From Lasioglossum baleicum (lineage: Eukaryota > Arthropoda > Insecta > Hymenoptera > Halictidae): 64,000 bases of DNA. A program made the translations under genes and the position numbers. Shown piece by piece: positions 10,538 to 20,386 of this stretch. The stretch spans positions 9,176,001 through 9,240,000 of the forward strand of contig NC_134930.1 of assembly GCF_051020765.1 (NCBI RefSeq), in the 5' to 3' direction. Positions within the stretch are counted from its first letter, which is position 1. Each line of letters opens with the position of its first letter. The notes under the pieces were generated by a model that saw only the letters and a list, made by a program, of their open reading frames with translations, did no database searches and was not told where the DNA came from.

Positions 10538-12252
10538 TATCAATTTTATATCTATCAAAAATGAAAAAAATCGTATACATAGAACGAAATATTATTCTAC
10601 CTAAAACGAGATATGTTTCATTTTCGAGTTAAAACAGCTCCGAAGTTAAAACAGCTGCAAAGGGTTAATTATTTTATTATCTTTTAAACTATCTTTTAAA
10701 TTTTCAATATAGGCCCAAATAAAAAAGTTGGGAAATGCAACTTTTAGTATTTTCTCCACAATTCCGGCCAATTACAATTTCTGGAAAAATATCTTTTCAC
10801 ATCATGCAGCAAACTAATTTCTCCAACTTCTCAGAAAAAGTCCAAATCGATACGATAGTCCAATATTACAAAAGTTACAGAGTTACTCGAATTAATACAG
10901 CCTCTGGCAAAAACTTTCCGATCCGGAGGCATTGATACGGATTTTATAGAAAACATTCATGTTTCAGAAGTATAAATTATGACTTCATGGAGTTAAAACT
11001 GATGAGAAATTAAAAGGGGCTTATGAAAGAATGAAGAGAGAACACCAAAATAACATAAGATTCCATTTATTATACCAAAGAAACGAGAAAATAAAAAAAA
11101 ATGTTACAAGGGAAAAGGTTTCCGTATAATAAAACTGCTGCAAGAAAGTTTTCGATTCGATTTATAGTGTCCAACACCAAATATGTTCAACAATTACTGT
11201 TGGATCATTCTTATAGAGTTTTTTTCGCTGATTTCTTGGGAAGCCAGAACAATTAGTTTACTACAGGGTGTGAAACATTTTTTGAAAAAATAGCAATTGA
11301 TCGGAATTGTAGAAAAAATACTAAAAGTTATACATATGGACCTATATTGAAAGTTTACAATAAAAAGTACGTTCTGTAGGTCTGCATCAATTACTACATG
11401 CACTGTGAAAGTTTCATCGAAATCGAAAGTTTGATGCGGGGAAAAACGACAAGGCCTTGAAACATGTGAAAATTCTTAGATATATGCCGAAAATCGTGAA
11501 AATCTGCGATTTTTACCATCTTTAAACGTTTGTAGCTCATTGCAACGTCGACCGATTTTGTCGAAATTTTCAGAATATGTTTAATTCACACAGATCGACA
11601 AAATGTATTTTTTTAATTTTTCAATATGGATCCACATAAAAACTTTGTAAAATGCAACTTTTAGTATTTTCTCTACAATTCCGAACAATAGCAATTTTTG
11701 AAGAAATTACTTTTTACACATCCTGCAGTGAACTAATTGCTCTAGCTTCCCAAGGAAGTTCAAATCATATAGTTCGATATTAAAAATGTTGTGTCTGTTC
11801 TTAAAAGTTAGGGGAATGAATCGACAAAAGCTCTCCGGCATTATGCGACTTCTACTTATTTTTTAATTGTTTCATTTTATTGTTCTTTTTCAGTTGCCAA
11901 AATTACTGTCACTCTAGGAAAAATCCCGAAACCGAAACGTTGACAGAACAGCGAAGATTGTGCATAAAGCTATATGGACGCTTAATGACAAAGAGAAAGG
12001 AAAACGATAGAACTGTACTAAGGTAATAAGGGAAGGGGGAAGAAAGGAAACGAGAGAGAGGTACATGTACAATTTCCAGAGAATTGAGAATTCCGAGTCT
12101 TTCAATATAAAGTATAAATACAAGGCACAAAGTATAGTGTTCGACCATTTTAAAAGCTATTTTGTTTATGGCTGCGCCTTGAATGTACACGAAGTGTTTA
12201 TGGGTCGTCGGAATGACGGTCGAGGGATTAGCACGGAAAGAAAGGAATTTGC
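10538..12252. repeat. Three copies of a 150-220 bp unit, two direct and one inverted
   Basis: A unit with the core AACTTTTAGTATTTTCTC-ACAATTCCG occurs at about 10705-10935 (+), 11205-11350 (-) and 11630-11850 (+). Outer motifs such as TGTCCAACA and TTCTTATAGAGTTT near 11166-11225 are shared with the palindromic element at 31245-32196, so the copies probably belong to the same transposon family. No gene is visible in the remainder (10538-10700 and 11850-12252). Confidence 0.6.
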
Positions 12253-12260
12253 CGCGACAT
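12253..12260. repeat. Target-site duplication, left copy
   Basis: The octamer CGCGACAT lies immediately left of the foldback element and is repeated exactly at 16632-16639 on its right. An 8 bp duplication is the hallmark of hAT insertion. Confidence 0.85.
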
Positions 12261-13711
12261 CAGTGATGCCAGAATCATGGGTCGTGGGTTTTTTCCCCTC
12301 CGCTCGCTCAGCCGACTCGACCCCCCACTCTAACGCACCGTCGTCGCCAGGTTGCTTCTACTGCGCACGCGCTACACGAACGTATCTCTACTCTGTCCGT
12401 GTGAGTGCCTGTTCGATTGCACGCGCGCTACACACACCAGCGTACCTCTACTCTGTCCGTGTGCGCTGCTTGTGCGCTTGCGCCAGCCACAATCTATTTT
12501 TAGCATTCTCCATCCACATCCACGCCTGCTTGACGGAAACGAAACTGAATCTGAAATTCGGCCGTCGAGCCGTCGAGCGTATCAATCGCAATCTGGAGCT
12601 AGCCTTCGAGTCCCCGCGTGCAGCGAGTTTTATTTTTATTTTTCATTACTTTTTTAATTACATTTTTTAACCTTCCAAAAAATTTAAATATATATTATAT
12701 GTATATTCGTAAGTTTGAACCCTTTATCTCAACCAGGAGGGTAGTGAAAGGGTAAAAACTAATTATTGGTTTTTCCCACATTTTCCCTATTTAATGGTAT
12801 ACTTAAAAATTCTAGAAAAATTCTACAAAATTGTAGATATTATTCCCTATGATTGTGAATTTTTTCAGATTTTTTGCAAATAGTAAGTATGAAAAATCGT
12901 ATAGCCGGATATAAGATGGTCAAAAGAGCTCATCCAAATTAATTTTTAATCACACGTTCAATAAAAATCACATGTTCAATAAAAAATTACGAAAAAATTC
13001 ATGAACATTCTGCCTAATAGCATACACGCGATTGAGACCAATTTCAAACTTTTTGGTTGTAAATAGCCAATGGGTATAGCCGGATAAGATAGTCAAAAAT
13101 GCCCTTGAACCGAATTTTATCGACGATGTGCCATTCGATAGAACACAAAGAAAAAACATACTGTGCAAAATTTCAACCCTGTATTTCGATCGGGAGGGTA
13201 GTTATGGGGTAAAATCGAAAAATCAGTTTTGGGCCTATTTTCCCTAGTTAATGACGTTTAGAAATTCTGAAAAACATCTGACACATGTCAAGAGAACCCA
13301 AATACATACTTTGCAATTAGTTTCAGATTTTTAAAAGGGAAATCCTGCTTGTAAAAAATCAAAAACCTCATAAAAATCGAAAAAATGCAGATTTCACATG
13401 GAAGTTCTAGAGTGTCCACATTTATATTTTTACAGTAGCAGTATATTGTTATAAGTATTGTTCATGAATTTTTTCAGATTTTTCGGTTTGGTGCGCCGTT
13501 GTTAAAAAAAATAAAAACCGATTTTTTCGACGTTTTTTCCGCGAAGAACTAAGCTAACCTTAAAATTGTTACGTTCTATTTATTCTGTAAGTCTATCAGG
13601 CTCTGATAAACCTTGAGCATTCTACAGAAGTAATTAAAAAATGAAATCAACTTAATTAATATTTCTACAGTATAGACATTACATCTAGAAATATAAATCA
13701 CGTTTCCAACA

Positions 13712-13784
13712 ATTCAGTTGGCTCAGTGCGTTAGGCGTTCGATTGTGGACCGGCCTATGCTAGGTTCGCGCCCGTCGTAGATGT
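13712..13784 (+). other. tRNA-like segment with Pol III A and B box motifs
   Basis: TGGCTCAGTGCGTTAGGCG (from 13719) fits an A box and GGTTCGCGCCC (from 13763) fits a B box. The 44 bp spacing equals that in real tRNA genes. A clean cloverleaf does not form, because the T stem and acceptor stem pair poorly. A diverged partner lies in inverted orientation at about 14560-14618. It is better read as a tRNA-derived SINE head or tRNA pseudogene than as a functional tRNA. Confidence 0.45.
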
Positions 13785-14618
13785 ATTTTTTTTTATTTCA
13801 TCTCAATTCTCTTCTTTTTTTATATCTAACTTCACACTAGTCAAGGATATTTTTGTAGAATTCTTTTAAAAGCAATATTAAGAAATTTAAAAAGTATTTT
13901 AAGGTAAAATACACCAAATATAGTAGTTGTGTCTAACAGAGTCGTAAGGCGAGTAAAGAAAAGAAAAGGTAAACGTATAAAGGTGAACAAAGGTAAAAGT
14001 TAATGAAACATCAAAAGTTTGTCATTCTAAATATGCTTTTATAGATCCGTTAGTTTATTGACAAGTATCGGAACATCTGCTTTCACTGTGAAATATTTCA
14101 TTAGCAACCCTGAGTGGTACATACACAACAATTGCTGTTCCGCATAAGAGACGAGGTACCAAATTGAATGCCTCAAAAGAAGTAAATAACAATAGAACCA
14201 TTTCTACAACTTGAATTTCTTTCTTTTCTCTATAACAAAGTATTTAAAACTCGAAGGCACATAAATGGAATTACTGCTGAAAATGTCGAGTACTGCCAGA
14301 AGTTCCTCCAATTTTCAACATAAATAAATCTTTCAATTCATCGATAAAATAAAATATGCTTTACAGAAAACACGATAAAATGAAACTGAGATAATTACGA
14401 TCCGCACAAGCTATGTATGTATTATAATTTTTTTGCGAATTTCACCTTAAAATATTTTTTTTGAATATGTAGATATTGCTTCTAAAAGAAATCTACAAAC
14501 ACACCATTGATTATTATATAGTCAGACATAAAAAAAAAGAATTAATCAAGTAAAAAAAATGTATACCTATGCCGGGAGCGAACCTAGTATAAGCAGTCAA
14601 CAGTCGAACGCCTAACGC

Positions 14619-15179
14619 GCTTTTTTTTTTAAACATGTTTATTGAATATATTAGTACAATCAGAGTTAACAGGAGTCAACAAAAATAATAAAAATCTCCA
14701 CACAGTATTGCTATGTTAAGCTGATTGTTCGCTCGCGTGCGAATCTCGGTGCTTCACAAATCTTTGGACGGTGGAAGAATAAATAGGAACTGGGTAACGG
14801 TTGGATTACTTGTAAGCTGAGGCGCCTTAAGGGATAATGGAAGGGAGAATGGGGAAAAAGTTTTATTAAAAAAAAACCCCTTAACAGTCTTTGGTATAGG
14901 ATGTTTGCTTAAGTACTACTTAGGGACTAACTTATTACTAACAACGATATATACATATTGTATACATATAATATTAGGTAGCTATCGTGCCACGGTACAA
15001 TATGATGATGTTGAGTTTTACATGTAGATCTCTCAAGTCATTTAAGTGGCCCTAGTGTGATGTTGGGCACTATAATTTTCCGCTCGAGTAGCTCTCGCAT
15101 GTGAGTGTCATTTGGTGAGAGCCACCAGCATTTTTTTTTTATCTAGTCGATGAAAATCTTGATGATCTTTCCTAGGTAT
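14619..15179 (-). mobile_element. 5'-truncated LINE insertion
   Basis: A run of T beginning at 14621 marks a poly(A) tail read on the minus strand, preceded in that orientation by an AATAAACATGTTT polyadenylation-like motif. The segment is flanked by GAACGCCTAACGC at 14606-14618 and again at 15180-15192, a 13 bp direct duplication typical of target-primed reverse transcription. No reverse transcriptase ORF remains. It interrupts the right arm of the hAT foldback and is therefore younger. Confidence 0.75.
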
Positions 15180-16631
15180 GAACGCCTAACGCACTGAGCC
15201 AACTGAATTGTTGGAAACGTGATTTATATTTCTAGATGTAATGTCTATACTGTAGAAATATTAATTAAGTTGATTTCATTTTTTAATTACTTCTGTAGAA
15301 TGCTCAAGGTTTATCAGAGCCTGATAGACTTACAGAATAAATAGAACGTAACAATTTTAAGGTTAGCTTAGTTCTTCGCGGAAAAAACGTCGAAAAAATC
15401 GGTTTTTATTTTTTTTAACAACAGCGCACCAAACCGAAAAATCTGAAAAATTCATGAACAATACTTATAACAATATACTGCTACTGTAAAAATATAAATG
15501 TGGACACTCTAGAACTTCCATGTGAAATCTGCATTTTTTCAATTTTTTTGAGGTTTTTGATTTTTTTACAAGCAGGATATTTCCCTTTTAAAAATCTGAA
15601 ACTAATTGCAAAGTATGTATTTGGGTTCTTGACATGTGTCAGATTTTTTCAGAATTTCTAAACGTCATTAACTAGGGAAAATAGGCCAAAAACTGATTTT
15701 TCGATTTTACCCCATAACTACCCTCCCGATCGAGATACAGATGTTTTTTCCTGGTGTTATATCGAATGGGACATCGTCGATAAAATTCGGTTCAAGGGCA
15801 TTTTTGACTATCTTATCCGGCTATACCCATATTGGCTATTTACAACCAAAAAGTTTGAAATTGGTCTCAATCGCGTGTATGCTATTAGGCAGAATGTTCA
15901 TGAATTTTTTCGTAATTCTTTATTGAACATGGTGTGATTAAAAATGAATTTGGATGAGCACTTTTGACCATCTTATATCCGGCTATACGATTTTTCATAC
16001 TTACTATTTGTAAAAAATCTGAAAAAATTCACAATCATAAGGAATAATATCAACAATTTTGTAGAATTTTTCTAGAATTTTTAAGTATACCATTAAATAG
16101 GGAAAATGTGGGAAAAACCAATAATTAGTTTTTACCCTTTCACTACCCTCCTGGTTGAGATAAAGGGTTCAAACTTACGAATATATATATAATATATATT
16201 TAAATTTTTTGGAAGGTTAAAAAATATAATTAAAAAAGTAATGAAAAATAAAAATAAAACTCGCTGCACGCGGGGACTCGAAGGCTAGCTCCAGATTGCG
16301 ATTGATACGCTCGACGCGACGGCTCGACGGCCGAATTTCAGAATCAGTTTCGTTTCCGTCAAGCAGGCGTGGATGTGGATGGAGAGTGCTAAAAATAGAT
16401 TGTGGCTGGCGCAAGCGCACAAGCAGTGCACACGGACAGAGTAGAGGTACGCTGGTGTGTGTAGCGCGCGTGCAATCGAACAGGCACTCACACGGACAGA
16501 GTAGAGATACGTTCGTGTAGCGCGTGCGCAGTAGGAGCAACCTGGCGACGACGGTGCGTCAGAGTGGGGGGTCGAGTCGGCTGAGCGAGCGGAGGGGAAA
16601 AAACCCACGACCCATGATTCTGGCATCACTG

Positions 16632-16639
16632 CGCGACAT
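16632..16639. repeat. Target-site duplication, right copy
   Basis: Octamer CGCGACAT, identical to 12253-12260, directly follows the CATCACTG end of the foldback element. Confidence 0.85.
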
Positions 16640-17284
16640 TACGAGACGGGGTTCAGGTAATCAACGACTCCTCCTGGCCCGAAATGAAGGTTATTTACCC
16701 GCCCTACTTATGGCATAAAGTCCTTATATGTATCCTGAAAACTATTTCAGACAAAAACGTCCGAACGCTTTCAGAGAAATGTACTTTTTACGAGAAATTA
16801 AACTATATTGTTACGTCGCAGCAGAGAGGATAAGAGAGTGCTCACGCCCGGGTCTGAGTTGCCACCACTTTTTGGCACGCTCACGCTTAGCACGGAACAG
16901 CTCCTACACCCACGGTTGAGCCCGCTTTTACCACGAAACAGCGACCATACCACCGACGAGATACTGTTAAAGACTGCCAGCACCGACGAGATACTATTAA
17001 GACTGCCAGCCCCTGTCACCGACGAGATACTATCACCGACGAGATAAAAGGATAGACCTATCACCCAATGTATTTTGGTGGCCATCTTTGCTGAGGCCAC
17101 ATGGCAACTATGCGACGAATATTTTCGAATGTGTTTTGGCAACTACGCAATCGATATCTGAAATTCTACGTAATTTCTAAACTCACCACTCTAAATTGTA
17201 GAGGGCATACGAAAACATCTGGTTTTTTTGCACAGTCGGTAATTCATAGCGTGGACATGAAGTCCCATAAGATGATAGGTCTAT

Positions 17285-17858
17285 CCTTATGGGGGCCGTC
17301 TCCTAGCAGATGACGGTCGCGCGTGAACACTCACACACCGCTAGACCACGTATACGTACGCGAGAATTGCTAGGATCAGGGAAATGCGTTCTGATTTCTC
17401 GATAATGCAAAGACGGTGGTTTTTATTAGTCAAAATCGCTAGATAAAAGATCAATCTAGCGCGCTGTTTGCTTCAAAAGTCGTTCTTTTACGTTTCCGAG
17501 CAATGATTTTGCAATATTCGGCTGCATGTTGCCCGTCAGATGGCGCTGCAGTCACGCCGGCGTACTAGCCTCTCCGACGGGCAACATGCAGCCGAATATT
17601 GCAAAATCATTGCTCGGAAACGTAAAAGAACGACTTTTGAAGCAAACAGCGAACTAGATTGATCTTTCATCTAGCGATTTTGACTAATAAAAACCCCCGT
17701 CTTTGCATTATCGAGAAATCAGAAGGCATTTCCCTGATCCTAGCAATTCTCGCGTACGTATACGTGGTCTAGCGGTGTGTGAGTGTACTCTAGCGGTGTG
17801 TGAGTGTTCACGCGCGACCGTCATCTGCTAGGAGACGGCCCTGGACGGCCCCCATAAG
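17285..17858. repeat. Near-perfect palindrome with arms of about 250 bp
   Basis: The left arm starts CTTATGGGGGCCGTC at 17285 and the right arm ends with its complement at 17858. The arms remain matched to about 17533/17573, with a spacer of about 40 bp. The right arm has two small insertions: a duplicated CTAGCGGTGTGTGAGTGT unit near 17770-17805 and an extra segment near 17840-17850. It is non-coding and probably a MITE; no target duplication was recognised. Confidence 0.8.
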
Positions 17859-17910
17859 GCTGGCAGTTCTCGTCGGTGGTTCTGATCAAGGCCAAAGATG
17901 ATGTAGGTTA

Positions 17911-18084
17911 TTGTCCGGACTAAGTGTCGAGACGGATTCTTGTCCGGACTAAGTGTCGAGACGGATTCTTGTCCGGACTAAGTGTCGAGACGGATTCTTG
18001 TCCGGACTAAGTGTCGAGACGGAGTCTTGTCCGGACTAAGTGTCGAGACGGAGTCTTGTCCGGACTAAGTGTCGAGACGGGAGC
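17911..18084 (+). repeat. 29 bp tandem repeat, six copies
   Basis: Units start at 17911, 17940, 17969, 17998, 18027 and 18056, each beginning TTGTCCGGACTAAGTGTCGA. They differ by a single ATTC/AGTC change in the last bases, and the sixth copy is degenerate at its end. There are no spacers, so it is a minisatellite and not a CRISPR array. It lies 150-320 bp upstream of the ZMAT2 start codon. Confidence 0.92.
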
Positions 18085-18231
18085 TGATCCAGGCTAAGCA
18101 CTAGTGTAGGGGGCAGCACTATAATGGGCACGGCCAAAACCCGGGCGTGAGCACTCTCATATACTCTCTGTCCATAGTATTTATTTATATATATATACAG
18201 GGTTGATTCAAGCTTTAACAATTTTCGAACA

Positions 18232-19866
18232 ATGTCCATGGTAAGTAATCAATAATTTACGTTTGTACAATTATTTATGCTACAGCATGTATATTATATC
18301 TATTGTTCAAGTGAATACTGCGTTTTTGTTAAAAATATCAATTGACATGTTTCTTAACCTATACAACATAGTTGTATTTAGCCAGTTGTAGCAAAATAAG
18401 AGAAACATATGTAAATAAATAAATACATATTCTGTTGCGATGGAACTTTCGAAAAAAGTGATAAACACAGTGAACCATAACAATCAAAATATATTCTAAT
18501 GTAATAAATAGAATTTCGTGGTCGAATTATAAATTGTTTGCTTTGATCATGAACTTTAAGTTACTTTCGATGATGATTTTGCGCGATGAGTAAATCCATG
18601 TATGAAAGTATTGTTTTTATAGAAAATCTCAATGATATGTATTTATGTAAAATCTTAATGAGATGTATATACGTTAAATAATATTTAACATTCTTCCTGT
18701 AAATACTTGCAATTCACGAAAAGATAGATGTTTATTCATTTGTTTAACACTAGGTTTGTTGGACACGTCCTATATATATAATATTTTTAATTTACGATTA
18801 TTGAAATTGTAAAGAGGCATTCGTGAGGAATTATTCACCAAATTTGTTTCTTTGGGTATGGTATTGTAAGAAAATGGCTGAAAATATTTCTCCTATTTTC
18901 TCATTATCGTTATTAAACCTAGTGTTAAATATATGTAAATGTTGTGATCAATTTGCATATCGGTCTATATATTTAGAGTGTCTGTAAACATGTGGTACGC
19001 GTTCAAAAACATATTTATTGTTTAGCGTCCGGATGATCACAGGCGAAAATGGAACAGGGAAGAGTACGAAAGGATAGCGCTTCAACGTCTTCAGGATGAG
19101 ATCGCGGAAGAGGAGCTAGGAATTCCAAAACAACCAGCTGTGAAACGGGAGTTGTTAAAACAAAGAGATTATAAAGTAGACCTCGAGTCAAAATTAGGAA
19201 AGAGTGTTGTTATTAACAAAAATACACCGTCTTCCCAAACCGGAGGGTAACCACCTTGAAATTCTATGATATTTTAATAAATCGATAATAATTTTAAAGT
19301 AATTGTGACACATAGATGCATTGCATTTGCAGGTACTACTGTAATGTCTGCGATTGCGTTGTCAAGGATTCGATTAATTTCTTGGACCACATCAATGGAA
19401 CAAAACGTAATATGCATTTTATCGATTAATAGTTGGGATACAACGTTACAATGCGTGTGTTTTCTTTCATACTAATGCTTTAATATTCTTTTAGATCAAC
19501 GTAATCTGGGCATGTCGATGAAGATAGAACGTTCCACATTAGAACAAGTGAAAGCCCGCTTTGCGATGAATAAGAAGAAGTTGGAAGAAAAGAAGAAAGA
19601 CTATGATTTAGAACAGAGAGTGAAAGAGTTAAAGGAAGAGGTATGATTCTTTCTGATTATAGTTTTACGAATATATTGTTCGAAATATATATTGTTATTG
19701 TTATTGTTATTATGGTTTACAGGAAGAGAAGATTAAGGAGTACAGAAAGGAAAAGAGGAAAGACAAGAAGAGAAAAATCGAAGAAGTTAACGACGACAAT
19801 GGTGGACCTTCGGATGAAATGGCGGCGATAATGGGCTTTTCGGGCTTCGGATCAAAGAAAAAGTGA
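18232..19866 (+). CDS. ZMAT2: ZMAT2 (Snu23-like) U1-type zinc-finger spliceosome protein
   Basis: Five coding exons: 18232-18240, 19026-19246, 19333-19406, 19495-19640 and 19723-19866, all with GT-AG introns and continuous frame, giving 197 residues (human ZMAT2 has about 199). Landmarks are the N-terminal RRKWNREEYE, VKRELLKQRDYKVDLESKLG, the single zinc finger with C80, C83, H96 and H102 in YYCNVCDCVVKDSINFLDHI, a Lys/Glu-rich coiled region, and the conserved C-terminal MAAIMGFSGFGSKKK. The yeast relative Snu23 is a component of the U4/U6.U5 tri-snRNP in the precatalytic spliceosome, so a nuclear splicing role follows from family knowledge. The first coding exon supplies only Met-Ser-Met, so its assignment rests on the GTAAGT donor and frame and is the weakest boundary. 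Confidence 0.93.
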
Positions 19867-19937
19867 CAATGAAAGATGACTACTCTAGATTGATTACGAT
19901 GAAATGTATCTTTGTATCTTCCGCGAATAAGGTACAA

Positions 19938-19943
19938 AATAAA
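19938..19943 (+). terminator. Probable ZMAT2 polyadenylation signal
   Basis: AATAAA about 70 bp after the ZMAT2 stop codon at 19864-19866. It is the first canonical signal downstream. Confidence 0.6.
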
Positions 19944-20158
19944 TATTAATAATAACGTATAAATGTACCTTCCGGAGTCCGGAGATGTATATTTAGCGAA
20001 GACAGTGGTACTGATTCTTTGTTTCTGAAAAAACGTTGAATTTGTAAATTGACATTGAACAGTACAAGGATCAGGGATGCACAAGACTGATCGTAGATTA
20101 CTAAAGCTCATCCTTGATATTGATATTTAAGTTCCCAGTAAATTCCAACCGTATAACT

Positions 20159-20378
20159 CAGGGCTCGGAATTATTGCCTCGCGGCGGCCGATTTTCGCGC
20201 TTCGCCGTCTCCCGACTCCCGTGGCGGTCCTATATGTATAGTTCTCCTAGGCGCCACGAATAGCGCCTGAACTCGCTCGAGAACTATACATATAGGCGAA
20301 GCGAGACGCGCGGCCGGGTCGAAAGTCGGGCTTCGAAAATTGGCCGTCACGAGTCAATATTTCCGAGCCCTGTGTGTG
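20159..20378. mobile_element. hAT-type MITE of about 215 bp
   Basis: The ends CAGGGCTCGGAATTATTG (20159) and the near-complement CAATATTTCCGAGCCCTG (ending 20372) are classic hAT MITE termini. GTATAACT precedes the left end (20151-20158) and recurs at 20379-20386, separated from the right terminus by TGTGTG (20373-20378), probably a small dinucleotide expansion at the end. The interior also folds: an ACTATACATATAGG motif at about 20282 mirrors 20230-20245. It carries no coding sequence. Confidence 0.82.
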
Positions 20379-20386
20379 GTATAACT

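Larger units (their letters stand above)
12261..16631. mobile_element. Giant hAT-like foldback element with arms of about 1.45 kb
   Basis: The ends CAGTGATGCCAGAATCATGG (12261) and its perfect complement (ending 16631) are bounded by an exact 8 bp duplication. The outer arms, 12261-13741 and 15180-16631, are near-identical reverse complements with only scattered mismatches. A second, clearly more diverged pair of arms continues inward (about 13741-13920 against about 14440-14605). The remaining loop is about 0.5 kb. A LINE tail (14619-15179) interrupts the right arm. There is no transposase. Arms include a two-copy tandem motif (CTCTACTCTGTCCGTGTG at 12386 and 12450). Open frames at 12065-12670 and 16217-16629 are the same arm read on opposite strands and are not genes. 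The superfamily is inferred from ends and target duplication. Confidence 0.85.
16834..18158. repeat. Composite inverted-repeat block next to ZMAT2
   Basis: A perfect 19 bp inverted pair (GAGAGTGCTCACGCCCGGG at 16834-16852; complement at 18140-18158) encloses the palindrome 17285-17858 and minisatellites on both sides. On the left are CACCGACGAGATACT-type repeats (about 16958-17046); a single inverted match to this motif lies at about 17860-17880. A GATAGACCTATC motif at 17050 recurs at about 17274 just before the palindrome. The right border is about 75 bp from the ZMAT2 start codon, so the gene's proximal upstream region is largely this repeat. Confidence 0.65.

Noticed and set aside
12065..12670. 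201-codon + strand frame
   Set aside because: It crosses the 5' border of the hAT foldback, and its equivalent recurs on the other arm at 16217-16629; it is transposon arm sequence.
13712..13784. Functional tRNA gene
   Set aside because: A and B boxes fit, but the acceptor and T stems do not pair well and the unit lies inside a transposon arm.
17911..18084. Regular 29 bp repeats as a CRISPR array
   Set aside because: The units are head-to-tail with no spacers, and the context is eukaryotic; it is a minisatellite.
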